This document shows, in pieces, positions 47,201 through 55,161 of a DNA stretch of 64,000 nucleotides (its first letter is position 1; each line of letters begins with the position of its first letter). The notes beneath the pieces were generated by a model. That model made no database searches. It was not told the DNA's origin and worked only from the letters and a program-made list of their open reading frames with translations. A program made the translations under genes and the position numbers. Source of the stretch: Methylovorus menthalis (GTDB lineage Bacteria > Pseudomonadota > Gammaproteobacteria > Burkholderiales > Methylophilaceae); assembly GCF_020523625.1 (NCBI RefSeq), contig NZ_JAJAQH010000006.1:1518466-1582465 (forward strand). Reading direction: 5' to 3'.

Positions 47201-47215
47201 TGGCACGCGCCTTGC
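47201..47215 (+). promoter_or_regulatory. Sigma-54 (-24/-12) promoter of a short transcript
   Basis: TGGCACG-CGCC-TTGC is a perfect sigma-54 consensus on the plus strand. The predicted start is near 47226. No coding region begins before the terminator at 47265-47303, so the product would be a short RNA. An AT-rich stretch (about 47158-47200) lies upstream. Confidence 0.75.
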
Positions 47216-47225
47216 GTTACAGTTA

Positions 47226-47303
47226 ATAGCAATCTCCGAATGTATATCTCATAGGTCTCTTCACCCGCCGTGCATGGATTAGGCCGCACGGCGGTCTTTT
47301 TTT
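47226..47303 (+). ncRNA. Candidate sigma-54-dependent small RNA (~78 nt)
   Basis: The interval is defined by the sigma-54 start predicted near 47226 and a rho-independent terminator (stem CCGCCGTGC/GCACGGCGG at 47265-47294, then TCTTTTTTT). The body before the stem has three CU-rich patches (ATCTCC, ATCTC, GTCTCTTC), which could pair with purine-rich ribosome-binding sites. Fumarase has its own promoter after the terminator. No family is recognised and the 5' end is a prediction. Confidence 0.55.
47265..47303 (+). terminator. Rho-independent terminator before fumarase
   Basis: A nine-base-pair GC-rich stem CCGCCGTGC/GCACGGCGG with a 12-nt loop is followed directly by TCTTTTTTT. It is a strong terminator and ends the transcript from the sigma-54 promoter at 47201. 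Confidence 0.85.
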
Positions 47304-47329
47304 GAGGCATACGGGTTGAGCGCTATAAT
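47302..47329 (+). promoter_or_regulatory. Sigma-70 promoter of the fumarase gene
   Basis: TTGAGG (47302-47307), a 16-nt spacer and a perfect TATAAT (47324-47329) lie about 30 nt before the fumarase ATG. The -35 overlaps the last Ts of the terminator. Confidence 0.6.
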
Positions 47330-47359
47330 GGCCCTGCATTTATCCCCCCGGGCGCTTCC

Positions 47360-48883
47360 ATGACCACGATTCGGCAAGACGACTTCATACAAAGCATTTA
47401 CCAATCCCTGCAATACATTGCCTGCTACCACTCCCCTGATTTTTTGCAGGCGCTGCATAAGGCATGGCAACGCGAGCCCGCGCCCGCCGCACGCGATGCC
47501 ATGGGGCAAATCCTCATCAACTCCTACCTGTGCGCGCAGGGGCAACGCCCGCTGTGCCAGGATACCGGCATCGTGGTGGCCTTTATCCAGGTTGGCATGC
47601 AGGTGCAATGGAATGCCAAGCTGAGCCTGCAAGAGATGGTCAATGAAGGCGTGCGCCTGGCGTATGGCGATCCGGATAACCGCTTGCGCGCCTCCATCGT
47701 CTCCGACCCCGCAGGCAAGCGCCTGAACACACGGGATAACACGCCTGCCGTGGTGCATGTGGAACTGGTGCCCGGCGACAAGGTGGAGATCAATATTTCC
47801 GCCAAGGGCGGCGGCTCTGAAAACAAGGCCAAGCTCGCCATGCTGGAGCCTTCGGACAATATCGTCGACTGGGTCCTGCGCACGGTCCCTACCATGGGCG
47901 CAGGCTGGTGCCCACCGGGCGTGTTGGGCATAGGCATAGGCGGTACCGCGGAAAAAGCCGTGCTGCTGGCCAAACAATCGCTGTTTGCGCCGATAGATAT
48001 TCAGCAGTTGCGCGAGCGCGGCCCGGCAGACCGCGCCGAAGAGCTGCGACTGGAGCTTTATGAAAAAGTGAATCGCCTCGGCATTGGCGCCCAAGGCCTG
48101 GGCGGGCTGACCACGGTATTGGATGTCAAAATCCTGCAAACCGCCACACACGCCACCTCGCTCCCGGTCGCCATGATCCCCAACTGTGCGGCCACGCGTC
48201 ATATTCATTTCACGCTGGATGGCAGCGGCCCGGCCGTGTTGCCAGTGCCACGCCTGCAAGACTGGCCGCAGATTGCGCAGGAATCAGGCACGCCCATGCG
48301 GCAGGTCAACCTGGACAGCCTGACCAAAGCCGACATCCTGCAATGGCAGCCTGGCGAACAGCTGCTACTGAGCGGCAAATTGCTGACCGGCCGCGATGCA
48401 GCCCATAAACGCATTGCTGACCTGCTGGCCTCGGGTCAACCTTTGCCGGATGGCCTCGATTTTCATAATCGCTTCATTTATTACGTCGGCCCCGTAGATC
48501 CGGTGCGCGACGAGGTTATCGGCCCTGCAGGCCCGACCACCGCCACCCGCATGGATCGCTTCACCGACACCATGCTGGGTCAAGCCGGGTTACTGGGAAT
48601 GATAGGCAAAGCCGAGCGCGGTGAAGCCACGGTTGAGTCCATACGCCGCTATCAATCGGTGTATCTGATTGCGATAGGCGGTGCGGCCTTTCTGATTTCG
48701 CAAGCCATCAAAGCGGCACGTGTGGTGGCGTTTGCCGACTTGGGAATGGAAGCGGTATATGAATTCACCGTGGAAAACATGCCGGTCACCGTGGCCGTCG
48801 ATAGCCAGGGCCATTCGGTGCATGAAACTGGCCCGGCAGAATGGCGTCCAAAGATTGCCGACATCCCCATTTTTACTGCCTAG
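47360..48883 (+). CDS. fumA: Class I (iron-sulfur) fumarate hydratase
   Basis: Hydrates fumarate to malate with a 4Fe-4S cluster. The 507-residue protein is of the single-chain FumA/FumB type: an alpha part (CQDTGIVVAF with the first cluster cysteine, NISAKGGGSENKAK, and a cysteine in WCPPGVLGIGIGG) and a beta part (LLSGKLLTGRDAAHKRI, YYVGPVDP, GPTTATRMDRFTD). Oxygen-sensitive by family. The namA-like gene follows 15 nt later on the same strand. The nearby sigma-54 transcript ends before its promoter. Confidence 0.93.
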   Translation: MTTIRQDDFIQSIYQSLQYIACYHSPDFLQALHKAWQREPAPAARDAMGQILINSYLCAQGQRPLCQDTGIVVAFIQVGMQVQWNAKLSLQEMVNEGVRLAYGDPDNRLRASIVSDPAGKRLNTRDNTPAVVHVELVPGDKVEINISAKGGGSENKAKLAMLEPSDNIVDWVLRTVPTMGAGWCPPGVLGIGIGGTAEKAVLLAKQSLFAPIDIQQLRERGPADRAEELRLELYEKVNRLGIGAQGLGGLTTVLDVKILQTATHATSLPVAMIPNCAATRHIHFTLDGSGPAVLPVPRLQDWPQIAQESGTPMRQVNLDSLTKADILQWQPGEQLLLSGKLLTGRDAAHKRIADLLASGQPLPDGLDFHNRFIYYVGPVDPVRDEVIGPAGPTTATRMDRFTDTMLGQAGLLGMIGKAERGEATVESIRRYQSVYLIAIGGAAFLISQAIKAARVVAFADLGMEAVYEFTVENMPVTVAVDSQGHSVHETGPAEWRPKIADIPIFTA

Positions 48884-48898
48884 GAAGCGAGCCCCGTC

Positions 48899-49966
48899 AT
48901 GGCCCATCTTTTTACCCCGATTACGCTGCGCGAGTTGACCATCAGCAATCGCATTTTTGTATCGCCCATGTGCCAGTACTCCGCCATTGAGGGCATGCCG
49001 AATGACTGGCATCTGGTGCATCTGGGCAGCTTTGCCCGCGGCGGTGCCGGGCTGGTGATGGTGGAAGCCACCGGCGTGCTGCCAGAAGGCCGCATCACGC
49101 CACAGTGCCTGGGCTTGTGGAATGATGCCCAGCGCGATGCCTTGCACCGCATCGTGGATTTCATTCATGGACAAGGCGCCGCTGCCGCCATTCAGCTGGC
49201 GCATGCCGGACGCAAAGCATCGTCGACCCGACCTTGGGAAGGCAGTACCGGCATTCCTGTCGATCAGGGCGGCTGGAACACCGTCGCACCTTCCGCGATA
49301 CCATTCAGCCCGCAGCATGCAACTCCGCAAGCACTGGATAAAGCAGGCATCGCCCGCATTTCCGATGCCTTTTTGGCAGCGGCTGAACGAGCGCTGGCAG
49401 CAAGCTTTGACGTGATTGAGCTGCATTGCGCGCACGGCTACCTGCTGCATGAGTTTTTGTCACCGCTTGCCAATCAGCGTGACGATGAATACGGCGGCTC
49501 ACTGGAAAACCGTTGCCGCCTGCCATTGGAAATTGCGAAGCGCCTGCGCGACTTCTGGCCGCAGGACAAACCTGTGTTCGTGCGCATTTCCGCCAGCGAC
49601 TGGATAGAAGGCGGCTGGGATATCGCCCAGTCCGTGCAATTCGCACGCTGGCTCAAGGAGATCGGCATTGACCTGATTGACTGCTCCAGCGGCGGCCTGA
49701 TTTATGATGCCGTGATTCCCACTGGGCCTGGCTATCAGACAGAATTTGCCAGCCGCATCCGCAATGAAGCCGGGATTGCCAGTGGTGCAGTGGGCATGAT
49801 CACCACATCGACGCAGGCCGAACATATCCTTGCCACGCACCAGGCCGATGTTATTTTCATGGCGCGCACCCTGCTGAGCGACCCGCACTGGCCGCTGCAT
49901 GCCGCGCGCGAATTACGGGCAGATCATCCCTGGCCGTTGCAGTACGAACGTGCCAAAAGTTTTTGA
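48899..49966 (+). CDS. Old yellow enzyme family oxidoreductase (NamA/YqjM-like)
   Basis: FMN-dependent NADPH:enone reductase of 355 residues. The motifs are [17 protein letters not shown] with the YqjM-type cysteine, [53 protein letters not shown] with the His-Tyr region, [17 protein letters not shown] and [14 protein letters not shown]. Physiological substrate not told by sequence. It lies between fumarase and iscX on the same strand. Confidence 0.9.
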   Translation: MAHLFTPITLRELTISNRIFVSPMCQYSAIEGMPNDWHLVHLGSFARGGAGLVMVEATGVLPEGRITPQCLGLWNDAQRDALHRIVDFIHGQGAAAAIQLAHAGRKASSTRPWEGSTGIPVDQGGWNTVAPSAIPFSPQHATPQALDKAGIARISDAFLAAAERALAASFDVIELHCAHGYLLHEFLSPLANQRDDEYGGSLENRCRLPLEIAKRLRDFWPQDKPVFVRISASDWIEGGWDIAQSVQFARWLKEIGIDLIDCSSGGLIYDAVIPTGPGYQTEFASRIRNEAGIASGAVGMITTSTQAEHILATHQADVIFMARTLLSDPHWPLHAARELRADHPWPLQYERAKSF

Positions 49967-49992
49967 TATTCACTCTTACCCAAGGAAAACAC

Positions 49993-50187
49993 ATGAAATG
50001 GACTGACAGCCTGCGCATCGCTGAAGCGCTGTATGACGCACATCCGGATATCGCCCCCAAGACCATCCGTTTTACCGACCTGTATCAATGGGTGCTGGAT
50101 CTGGAGGAGTTTGACGATGCGCCGGAAAAATGCGGCGAAAAGATACTGGAAGCCATCCAGCTGGCCTGGATAGAAGAAGCGGAATAA
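49993..50187 (+). CDS. iscX: Iron-sulfur assembly protein IscX
   Basis: A 64-residue acidic protein that binds the cysteine desulfurase IscS and may regulate iron donation. The sequence [35 protein letters not shown] and AWIEEAE is the full IscX pattern. The ATG at 49993 has AAGGAAAA upstream. It is not next to an isc operon here; the neighbour is fumarase, itself an iron-sulfur enzyme, and an old yellow enzyme. Confidence 0.95.
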   Translation: MKWTDSLRIAEALYDAHPDIAPKTIRFTDLYQWVLDLEEFDDAPEKCGEKILEAIQLAWIEEAE

Positions 50188-50204
50188 GGACCCATATCAC
50201 CAAG

Positions 50205-50244
50205 GTTAAGCGTAGTCGCTGGTTGACCAGTGACCACGCTTAAC
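50205..50244. terminator. Long hairpin between iscX and hemN
   Basis: Two 18-nt arms (50205-50222 and 50227-50244) pair at 16 positions, the other two being G-T wobbles on one strand, around a TTGA loop. It separates convergent genes. There is no T tract on either side, so it is an atypical terminator or a REP-like element. Confidence 0.5.
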
Positions 50245-50286
50245 GCGGCGGGACTATCAAAATTACCTGTATGCCGAGGTGGCAGT

Positions 50287-51681
50287 TCAGATACTGTTGG
50301 AATACCGTGGCTGAACCTGAATAGTCTGATCGCTACTCAGGGGTTTGGCCTCCATCTGCCTGCCATCAAACAGCATGGCTATATTGCGCAGGAATAAACG
50401 GCCGATCTCGGTCACGCGAAGTTCATCGCTTTGCAATGTCAGCAAACCATCCTGTTGCATCTCCTCGATTTGAGGCAAGGCCGCAGCAAAATAGTCATCA
50501 AACTGAATATTCCACGCGGCTGAAAATGCACGCTTATCCAGGCGTAAATCACACATCACCCGGGTAATGGCGGCACGGCGCAGCTGGTCTTCCGACGTGA
50601 CGTGCAAACCACGTTCAATCGGCAGTCGCCCTGCCATCACCGCATCCCGATATTCCGACAGCACCTTAGTATTTTGCGCGTAGGCGTTTTCCGTTTGCGA
50701 AATCGCCGAGGCGCCCATGGCCAGAATGTCGCAATCCTTGTGCGTGGTATATCCCTGGAAGTTGCGATAAAGCGTACCCTGCTGCTGGGCACGCACTAGC
50801 TCATCATCAGGTTTGGCGTAATGATCCATGCCGATGTGCACATAGCCTGCCGCCGTCAGGCGATCCAGCGTCATCCTCAACAGTTCCAGGCGTTGATCCA
50901 GGGTCGGCAATGCAGCCTCAGGAATCAGGCGCTGATGCTTTTTCATCCAGGGCACATGCGCATAATTGAAGACCGCCAGTCGATCCGGCGCCATGGCGAT
51001 CACGGCGTCCAGCGTATGGGCAAAGCGCTCGGGGGTCTGGTGCGGCAAGCCGATGATCAGGTCAAAATTGATGCTGTTGATCCCGGCATCGCGTATCCAT
51101 CCGTACACCTGCTCAATCAAATCCTGCGACTGAATGCGGTTGATGGCCTGCTGCACCTGCGGATCCAGATCCTGCACACCCAGGCTCAGGCGGTTGAAGC
51201 CGCAGGAGGCCAGTGCATCCACATGCGCACGCGTGAGTTCACGCGGATCCATTTCGCAGCCGATTTCGGCATCGTCTGCGATGCGAAAACGACGGGCAAA
51301 TGCCTGATGCAGCTTCACCAGATCATCCGGCCTTAAATAAGTAGGTGTGCCGCCACCCCAATGCATCTGGCGCACCAGCCGATCCGCTGAGGCACTGTCT
51401 GCCACCAGGGTCATCTCTTGCAATAAGACCTCAAGGTAGCGCTCGGCCTTGCTGTAATCACGCGTGGCCACCATATTGCAGCCGCAGTAATAACAAAGCG
51501 TGTCGCAAAACGGGATATGCGCATACAGCGAGATATCGCGCCCGCTGTCGCGGCTGGCTTGGAGCTCATGCTGCCAGGCTGTTGCGTCAAAGCCGGTATG
51601 AAAATGCAAGGCCGTGGGATACGAGGTGTAACGCGGCGCAGCCTTGCTGTATTTGTGCACAAGTGAGGTCGGGAATTCCAT
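50287..51681 (-). CDS. hemN: Oxygen-independent coproporphyrinogen III oxidase
   Basis: Radical SAM enzyme that makes protoporphyrinogen IX without oxygen, 464 residues from the ATG at 51681 (MEFPTSLVHKYSKAAPRYTSYPTA). The iron-sulfur motif is HIPFCDTLCYYCGCN (CxxxCxxC plus the extra cysteine). Other blocks are HWGGGTPTYL, EMDPRELTR, RLSLGVQD and FQGYTTHKDCDILAMG. An ATG three codons earlier (51690) is possible. No FNR box was found; a palindrome overlaps the start region. Confidence 0.95.
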   Translation of the reverse strand: MEFPTSLVHKYSKAAPRYTSYPTALHFHTGFDATAWQHELQASRDSGRDISLYAHIPFCDTLCYYCGCNMVATRDYSKAERYLEVLLQEMTLVADSASADRLVRQMHWGGGTPTYLRPDDLVKLHQAFARRFRIADDAEIGCEMDPRELTRAHVDALASCGFNRLSLGVQDLDPQVQQAINRIQSQDLIEQVYGWIRDAGINSINFDLIIGLPHQTPERFAHTLDAVIAMAPDRLAVFNYAHVPWMKKHQRLIPEAALPTLDQRLELLRMTLDRLTAAGYVHIGMDHYAKPDDELVRAQQQGTLYRNFQGYTTHKDCDILAMGASAISQTENAYAQNTKVLSEYRDAVMAGRLPIERGLHVTSEDQLRRAAITRVMCDLRLDKRAFSAAWNIQFDDYFAAALPQIEEMQQDGLLTLQSDELRVTEIGRLFLRNIAMLFDGRQMEAKPLSSDQTIQVQPRYSNSI

Positions 51682-51684
51682 AAT

Positions 51685-51705
51685 AACCATTATATATTTA
51701 TGGTT
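51685..51705. promoter_or_regulatory. Palindrome at the hemN start
   Basis: AACCAT-N9-ATGGTT forms a perfect 6-bp dyad just upstream of the chosen hemN ATG, with an AT-rich centre. It could be an operator or an RNA hairpin over the start region; it does not match the FNR consensus. Confidence 0.3.
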
Positions 51706-51826
51706 AAAATTTTCCAGCCTTAATCCATCTGGACTATTGCCCGGCGTATTGCCTGATTTGGGCAAGCCGCGATATCGGAATCCCGTTTAGAATAGGAGCA
51801 ATTCCATTCAGCAAAGGGCACGTCGC

Positions 51827-53200
51827 ATGCTTGCACCCAAAGAGATTTTCAAGGCTTATGATATCCGCGGTATTGTCGGTAAAACATTGACTCCCGAGAT
51901 TGTCGAACAAATCGGAAAGGCCATTGGCAGCGAAGCCGCCAAACTGCACCAAAAAGCCATTTGCATCGGCTACGATGGCCGCCTCTCCGGCCCTGAGCTC
52001 GCTGAAGCCTTGGCACGCGGCATTCTGAGTACGGGCATTGATGTGATACGCCTGGGGCTAGTGGCAACGCCTATGGTGTATTTTGCCGCGCATCAGCTCA
52101 AGACCGGCTGTGGCGTCATGGTCACGGGTAGCCACAATCCGCCTGACTACAATGGCCTGAAAATGGTGATCGCCGAAGAAACGCTTTCCGGCGAAAGCAT
52201 CCAGCGTTTGCGCACCCGCATTGAGCAACAAGACTTTGCCACCGGCAGTGGCCAAGCCAGCGATTACGACATTGCCGATGACTACATCAACCGCATTGCC
52301 TCGGACATCAAGCTGAGCCGCCCCATGCGCATTGCCGTCGATTGCGGCAATGGCGTGCCAGGCGCCTACGCGGGCAAGCTCTACCGTGCATTGGGTTGCG
52401 AAGTGGAAGAGCTGTTCTGCGAGGTTGATGGTCACTTCCCTAACCATCACCCAGACCCTTCCGTGCCAGAAAACTTGCTGGACCTGATTGCAGCTCTTGG
52501 TAAAGGCAACTCCGAAATCGGTCTGGCGTTTGATGGCGACGGTGACCGCCTCGGCGTGGTGACCAAGGATGGCAAGATCATCTACCCTGATCGCCAGCTG
52601 TTGCTGTTTGCAGAAGATGTACTGCAGCGCGAACCCGGCGCCACCATCATTTACGATGTGAAATCCTCACGCAACCTCGCGCCTTGGATCAAGGCACGCG
52701 GCGGCTTGCCGCTGATGTGGAAAACCGGCCACTCGCTGGTCAAGGCAAAGATGAAAGAAACCAGCTCAGCCCTGGCTGGCGAAATGAGCGGCCATGTGTT
52801 CTTCAAGGAGCGCTGGTTCGGTTTTGATGATGGCCTATACAGCGGCGCGCGCCTGTTGGAAATTCTAAGTCGCTCGGCTGACCCATCTGCTCTACTGAAT
52901 GCTCTGCCAGACAGCGTGAGTACGCCAGAACAGCACATCCACATGAATGAAGGCGAGCCGCATACCCTGATCGCCGGGCTGCAAAAAACCGCCGAATTTG
53001 CAGGCGCTACCGAAGTCATCACCATCGACGGCCTGCGCGTGGAATACCCGGACGGCTTTGGCCTGATGCGGCCTTCTAACACAACGCCCGTGATTGTGCT
53101 GCGCTTTGAAGCAGACGATGAAGCCGCCCTGCTGCGCATCCAGAACGCCTTCCGTAGCGTGATTCTGGCGGCAGCACCGCATGTGCATCTGCCCTTCTAA
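51827..53200 (+). CDS. Phosphomannomutase/phosphoglucomutase (AlgC type)
   Basis: Interconverts hexose-1- and hexose-6-phosphates for nucleotide sugars and surface polysaccharide. The 457 residues have the N-terminal IFKAYDIRGIVGKTL, the phosphoserine loop VTGSHNPPDYNG, the metal loop FDGDGDRLG, the sugar loop GEMSGHVFFKE and the phosphate loop near the C terminus (GLMRPSNTTPVIVLRFE). Monogenic transcription unit divergent from hemN; a protease gene follows 12 nt after it. Confidence 0.93.
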   Translation: MLAPKEIFKAYDIRGIVGKTLTPEIVEQIGKAIGSEAAKLHQKAICIGYDGRLSGPELAEALARGILSTGIDVIRLGLVATPMVYFAAHQLKTGCGVMVTGSHNPPDYNGLKMVIAEETLSGESIQRLRTRIEQQDFATGSGQASDYDIADDYINRIASDIKLSRPMRIAVDCGNGVPGAYAGKLYRALGCEVEELFCEVDGHFPNHHPDPSVPENLLDLIAALGKGNSEIGLAFDGDGDRLGVVTKDGKIIYPDRQLLLFAEDVLQREPGATIIYDVKSSRNLAPWIKARGGLPLMWKTGHSLVKAKMKETSSALAGEMSGHVFFKERWFGFDDGLYSGARLLEILSRSADPSALLNALPDSVSTPEQHIHMNEGEPHTLIAGLQKTAEFAGATEVITIDGLRVEYPDGFGLMRPSNTTPVIVLRFEADDEAALLRIQNAFRSVILAAAPHVHLPF

Positions 53201-53212
53201 GCCAGCTTTATC

Positions 53213-53716
53213 TTGAGTAAAACAGCATGGCTAGCCGCCGTGGCTTGGCTGCTAGCCGCCGCCGGAATTTATTACGTAGTGGATGGCCGGATGAATCCGA
53301 ACAGGAATCCCGGCAGCCAGGGCGGCGAAGTCACCCTGCAACGCGGCATGGATGGTCATTACCGTGCAACAGCGCTGATTAATGGCGAAAAGGTAGATGT
53401 ACTGGTGGATACCGGCGCCACCGGAGTTGCGATCTCAAGCCGCACCGCCGAGCGCCTGGGCCTCAGCAGCCATGTTGCCGCCCGCACCACCACCGCCAAT
53501 GGCGATGCCGTGGCTTATGTCACGCGCCTGCGCAGCGTCAAGATCGGTGAGGTGGAAGCACATGATGTTGCCGCCATGATCACGCCAGGCCTGCAGGGCG
53601 AGGCGCTACTCGGTATGTCATTTCTGAGTCGAATGGATGTCCGCCTGTTTCGCGGCAAGATGACCATCAAACAGGGAGATGAGGCAATCTCCGCGCCGAC
53701 AGCCGGGGATTTTTAA
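53213..53716 (+). CDS. Retropepsin-like aspartic protease, membrane-anchored
   Basis: A 167-residue protein with one N-terminal transmembrane helix (TAWLAAVAWLLAAAGIYYVV) and a periplasmic retropepsin-like domain: VLVDTGATGVAISSRTAERLG carries the DTG active-site triad and ALLGMSFLSRMDVRLFRG is the typical later part (clan AA, TIGR02281-like). It starts with TTG and has no strong ribosome-binding site; a start further in is possible. It directly follows the hexose mutase gene. Substrates are unknown. Confidence 0.8.
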   Translation: MSKTAWLAAVAWLLAAAGIYYVVDGRMNPNRNPGSQGGEVTLQRGMDGHYRATALINGEKVDVLVDTGATGVAISSRTAERLGLSSHVAARTTTANGDAVAYVTRLRSVKIGEVEAHDVAAMITPGLQGEALLGMSFLSRMDVRLFRGKMTIKQGDEAISAPTAGDF

Positions 53717-53832
53717 GTCTGACGGATATTGAATTCAGCCCACATCCGTTGTATATCCCGTTAGGCATCAGCCACGAATATACACACGCAAAAACCATCA
53801 CCTAAAGCGCAGACACTCTCCGGCACTACTCA

Positions 53833-55161
53833 CTACTCTTCGCGGAAGGTATGCCGCATACGCTGGGTAATAGGTGATATCAAGTATTCCAGCATGGTGC
53901 GCTCCTGCGTTTTGATAAAGGCCGTCACGGGCATGCCCGGTTCAATCTTCACGTGCTGCACGCTCTGTAATGCTTCCTTGTCTATGCGCACGTGTGCCGG
54001 ATAGGTCAGCAGATGGGTTTGCGGGTCTTCAATCGCGTCGCCGGCCACATATACAACCTCTCCCTTCACCATGGGGGTCGTGCGCTGATTGTATGCATTC
54101 AACTGCACCTCAGCAGGCTGACCAGGATAGACGGTATCAATATCCAGATTACGCACATTGACTTCTACCACCAAATCTTCGGACACCGGCACAATATCCA
54201 TCATGACCTGCCCCGGGCTGACTACGCCTCCCACTGTCGTTACCTTCATTGCAATCACCTGACCATCTATCGGCGCAGTCACGGTACGCCGATGCATGGC
54301 ATCTTCCGCCGGACGCAACCGCTCCAGCACCTCACGTAACTGATTTCCAGTATCCTTCAGATCTGCATCGGCATCCTGAATATAGCGATTCTTGACATCA
54401 ATCACGCGCAGCTCAAGCTCGGCAACACGTGAACGGGTATTATTAAGCTCGGCAGATTGTGCTGCCAGCTGTTCGTGCTTTTCGGTGAGGGACTGCCGGT
54501 AATTCAGCACATCCGCCTTGCCAACAAAATTCTTCTGCATCAATCCTTCGCGCATCGAAAGTTGCTCATGCCGATATTTGATATTCTCTTCTATCGCTTT
54601 TAGCTGATCCTCATAAGCAGCAGACTCGGCTCGAGAGTGGCCCAGTTCGGCGCGCAAAAGTGCAATCTGGTCATTCAGCATTTTTCGCTTGGATAAAAAT
54701 TGCGCCCTTTCCTTATTAATCAGCTCCTGATGCTTGCTACTCAATGGTTGTAGCAAATGCTGCGGGAAAGTAATAGATGTTGATAATGTCTTCTCAGCCA
54801 CCAGCCTGGCCTCCTTCGCCAGCAAAGCATCCTGTTGGTCACGCAAGATATTCAGCTCAGCACTATTTCGGGTATCTTCAAGCAGTACCAAAGCCTGACC
54901 AAGCTTGACGCGATCTCCATCACGCACCAGTATCTGTTTGACGATTCCACCTTCAAGATGCTGTACCGTTTTGCGATTGGTGGCGATCTTGATCTTGCCT
55001 TCTGCAATCACAGCACCACTTAATGGCGCAACGCTAGCCCAAGCAAAAAAGCCACCTACGATCACTACCGTCATGAACATGCCCTTGCGCGCAATACGCG
55101 TGGCCTGACCGGATTCATCAAGCGGCAATGAAGGAACCAACATCGAGGTTATCAGACTCAT
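53833..55161 (-). CDS. Type I secretion periplasmic adaptor (HlyD/PrtE family)
   Basis: Membrane fusion protein linking the ABC exporter to an outer-membrane channel. The 442 residues contain an N-terminal transmembrane helix (about 27-50, MTVVIVGGFFAWASVAPLSG), a lipoyl-like segment (HLEGGIVKQILVRDGDRV), a long coiled coil (about 110-280) and the returning beta-barrel (DGQVIAMKVTTVGGVVSPGQ). This is the PrtE/AprE type. Its start overlaps the ABC gene by four bases. No outer-membrane TolC-like gene is in the window. Confidence 0.92.
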   Translation of the reverse strand: MSLITSMLVPSLPLDESGQATRIARKGMFMTVVIVGGFFAWASVAPLSGAVIAEGKIKIATNRKTVQHLEGGIVKQILVRDGDRVKLGQALVLLEDTRNSAELNILRDQQDALLAKEARLVAEKTLSTSITFPQHLLQPLSSKHQELINKERAQFLSKRKMLNDQIALLRAELGHSRAESAAYEDQLKAIEENIKYRHEQLSMREGLMQKNFVGKADVLNYRQSLTEKHEQLAAQSAELNNTRSRVAELELRVIDVKNRYIQDADADLKDTGNQLREVLERLRPAEDAMHRRTVTAPIDGQVIAMKVTTVGGVVSPGQVMMDIVPVSEDLVVEVNVRNLDIDTVYPGQPAEVQLNAYNQRTTPMVKGEVVYVAGDAIEDPQTHLLTYPAHVRIDKEALQSVQHVKIEPGMPVTAFIKTQERTMLEYLISPITQRMRHTFREE

